Of a stretch of 21,531 nucleotides of DNA, positions 20,820 to 21,531 are shown in pieces (the first letter of the stretch is position 1; the number at the start of each line of letters is the position of its first letter). Under the pieces are notes generated by a model that made no database searches, was not told where the DNA came from, and saw only the letters and a list, made by a program, of their open reading frames with translations. Source of the stretch: JAMBLL01 sp964460075. GTDB lineage: Bacteria > Actinomycetota > Acidimicrobiia > Spongiisociales > UBA5794. The position numbers and the translations under genes were made by a program. The stretch lies in assembly GCA_964460075.1 (NCBI GenBank), contig CAYWPC010000033.1, positions 1 through 21,531 of the forward strand, given 5' to 3'.

Positions 20820-21531
20820 TTACCCTGCGAGATCGAGCACTCTTGCGAGGAAGAGTGCCATCTGCCAACGGGTCACGACTCCTTGGGGGTCGAATGTTTG
20901 GTTGGTTGTTCCCTTGGTGATGCCATTGGCGTACAGGCGGCCGATAGCGTTGGTCGCTTCGGTTGAAATGTTGTCGAGGTCGGTGAAGCCTGTTGTGACG
21001 GGTTGTGTGAGTGTGACGCCGCTTGCGATCATGAGTCGGTCGAGGAACAGAGCCATTTGTACGCGGGTCACCTGTCCGTAGGGTGTGAACGCAGTGTCGG
21101 ATGTTCCCTGTGTCAGGCCCATCGATGCCAGGCTTTCGATTGCGTTCTGGAACGACTGTCCTAGTCCTGCGATGTCGTCGAAGGCCGGTCCGGTCGAGGG
21201 ATCGGGGATGGTGAGTCCGAATCCTGTGTTTGACATGCGTATGAGGAAGACGGCCATCTGCCAGCGAGGTACAGCCTCGTAGGGGGAGAAGGTTGTCGGA
21301 GTGGTTCCGTAGGTGATGCCTGCGTCGAATATCTGTACAACGGCGTGGTGCGTCGTAGTGGAGAGATCGGATATGTCCACGAACGGGGATTGAGAACCCG
21401 ACGGTGGAGACGGCGGTTGTGGTGGCGGCGGGGACGACGGCGGTGGCGGGGACGACGGCGGTGGCGGCGGCGCCACCGGTGTTACTGCTGTTGAGGTGGT
21501 TGATTCGGTGCTGTCTCCGTTGGTGTTGGTT
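20820..21531 (-). CDS. S-layer homology (SLH) repeat protein, C-terminal part
   Basis: The frame is open to the right edge, so the gene starts outside; about 237 residues are visible. It reads a Thr/Ser stretch, then a proline-rich linker of PPPPSS and PPPPQP units, then three SLH repeats of 50-65 residues. Each SLH repeat has the F-x-D-x-x opening (FVDISDL, FDDIAGL, FTDLDNI), the GITYGT / GLTQGT / GITKGT turn, the F-x-P-x-x-x-x-x-R-x-QMA (one has VPRWQMA) helix, and a hydrophobic end. SLH domains bind secondary cell-wall polymers or outer layers, so the missing N-terminal part is probably a secreted enzyme or adhesin held on the cell surface. The repeats end at TAA (20820-20822) with almost no tail. 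A GTG at 21474-21476 lies in the linker and is not the start. Confidence 0.9.
   Translation of the reverse strand, partial: TNTNGDSTESTTSTAVTPVAPPPPPSSPPPPSSPPPPQPPSPPSGSQSPFVDISDLSTTTHHAVVQIFDAGITYGTTPTTFSPYEAVPRWQMAVFLIRMSNTGFGLTIPDPSTGPAFDDIAGLGQSFQNAIESLASMGLTQGTSDTAFTPYGQVTRVQMALFLDRLMIASGVTLTQPVTTGFTDLDNISTEATNAIGRLYANGITKGTTNQTFDPQGVVTRWQMALFLARVLDLAG

Overview
The window looks like a chromosome segment from a moderately high-GC actinobacterium. Three things suggest this: frequent GTG starts, a DUF5996 protein and an actinobacterial-type Abhydrolase_9 protein, and an actinobacterial-style cta oxidase cluster next to LytR-CpsA-Psr (LCP) and flippase genes. An uncultured member of Acidimicrobiia is a reasonable guess, but it is inference. 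Nothing marks a plasmid or phage. There is no rRNA operon and no CRISPR array, and I see no complete insertion sequence.

Layout, left to right. 1-351 is the 3' end of a TrmL-type tRNA methyltransferase gene. Two adjacent inverted repeats (390-423) precede a tight operon of a hotdog thioesterase, a GNAT acetyltransferase and a Rieske/glutamate-synthase-like fusion oxidoreductase (447-3220). A CAU-anticodon tRNA follows (3248-3321). 3425-5190 is a secreted lipoprotein gene with a ZU5-like domain and a Ser/Thr linker, broken by one frameshift and one in-frame TGA. After a 383-base gap, 5574-9584 is a heme-copper oxidase operon, ctaC-ctaD-ctaF-ctaE plus a membrane-anchored cupredoxin-like protein. 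Its subunit I carries the YS signature in place of the usual D-channel Glu and also lacks the usual K-channel Lys.

A DUF5996 gene (9643-10437) converges on a reverse-strand pair, an Abhydrolase_9 serine hydrolase and an LCP cell-wall ligase (10546-14015). Diverging from the LCP gene is a 641-residue protein that joins a Wzx/MOP-type flippase to a monotopic phosphoglycosyl transferase. One polypeptide would therefore start a lipid-linked glycan and flip it, next to the LCP enzyme family that attaches such glycans to the wall. Then come a CoA-binding protein, a protein of unknown function that carries the ParB N-terminal GLGRGL motif, and an overlapping four-CxxC zinc-ribbon protein. The zinc-ribbon gene ends in a CTAG shared with the stop of a convergent DUF454 gene.

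The right end is more accessory in character. A conserved protein of unknown function and tRNA-Val(UAC) are followed by about 400 non-coding bases that hold a decayed copy of the tRNA 3' end. Next is a solitary protein combining a helix-hairpin-helix segment with a PD-(D/E)XK-like region, which could be a defence or repair nuclease. The last gene (20820 to the right edge, reverse strand) encodes a proline-rich linker followed by three S-layer homology repeats.

The most promising unusual items are the flippase-PGT fusion, the oxidase with altered proton channels, the GLGRGL-motif protein with its zinc-ribbon partner, and the orphan HhH/PD-(D/E)XK protein beside a tRNA.
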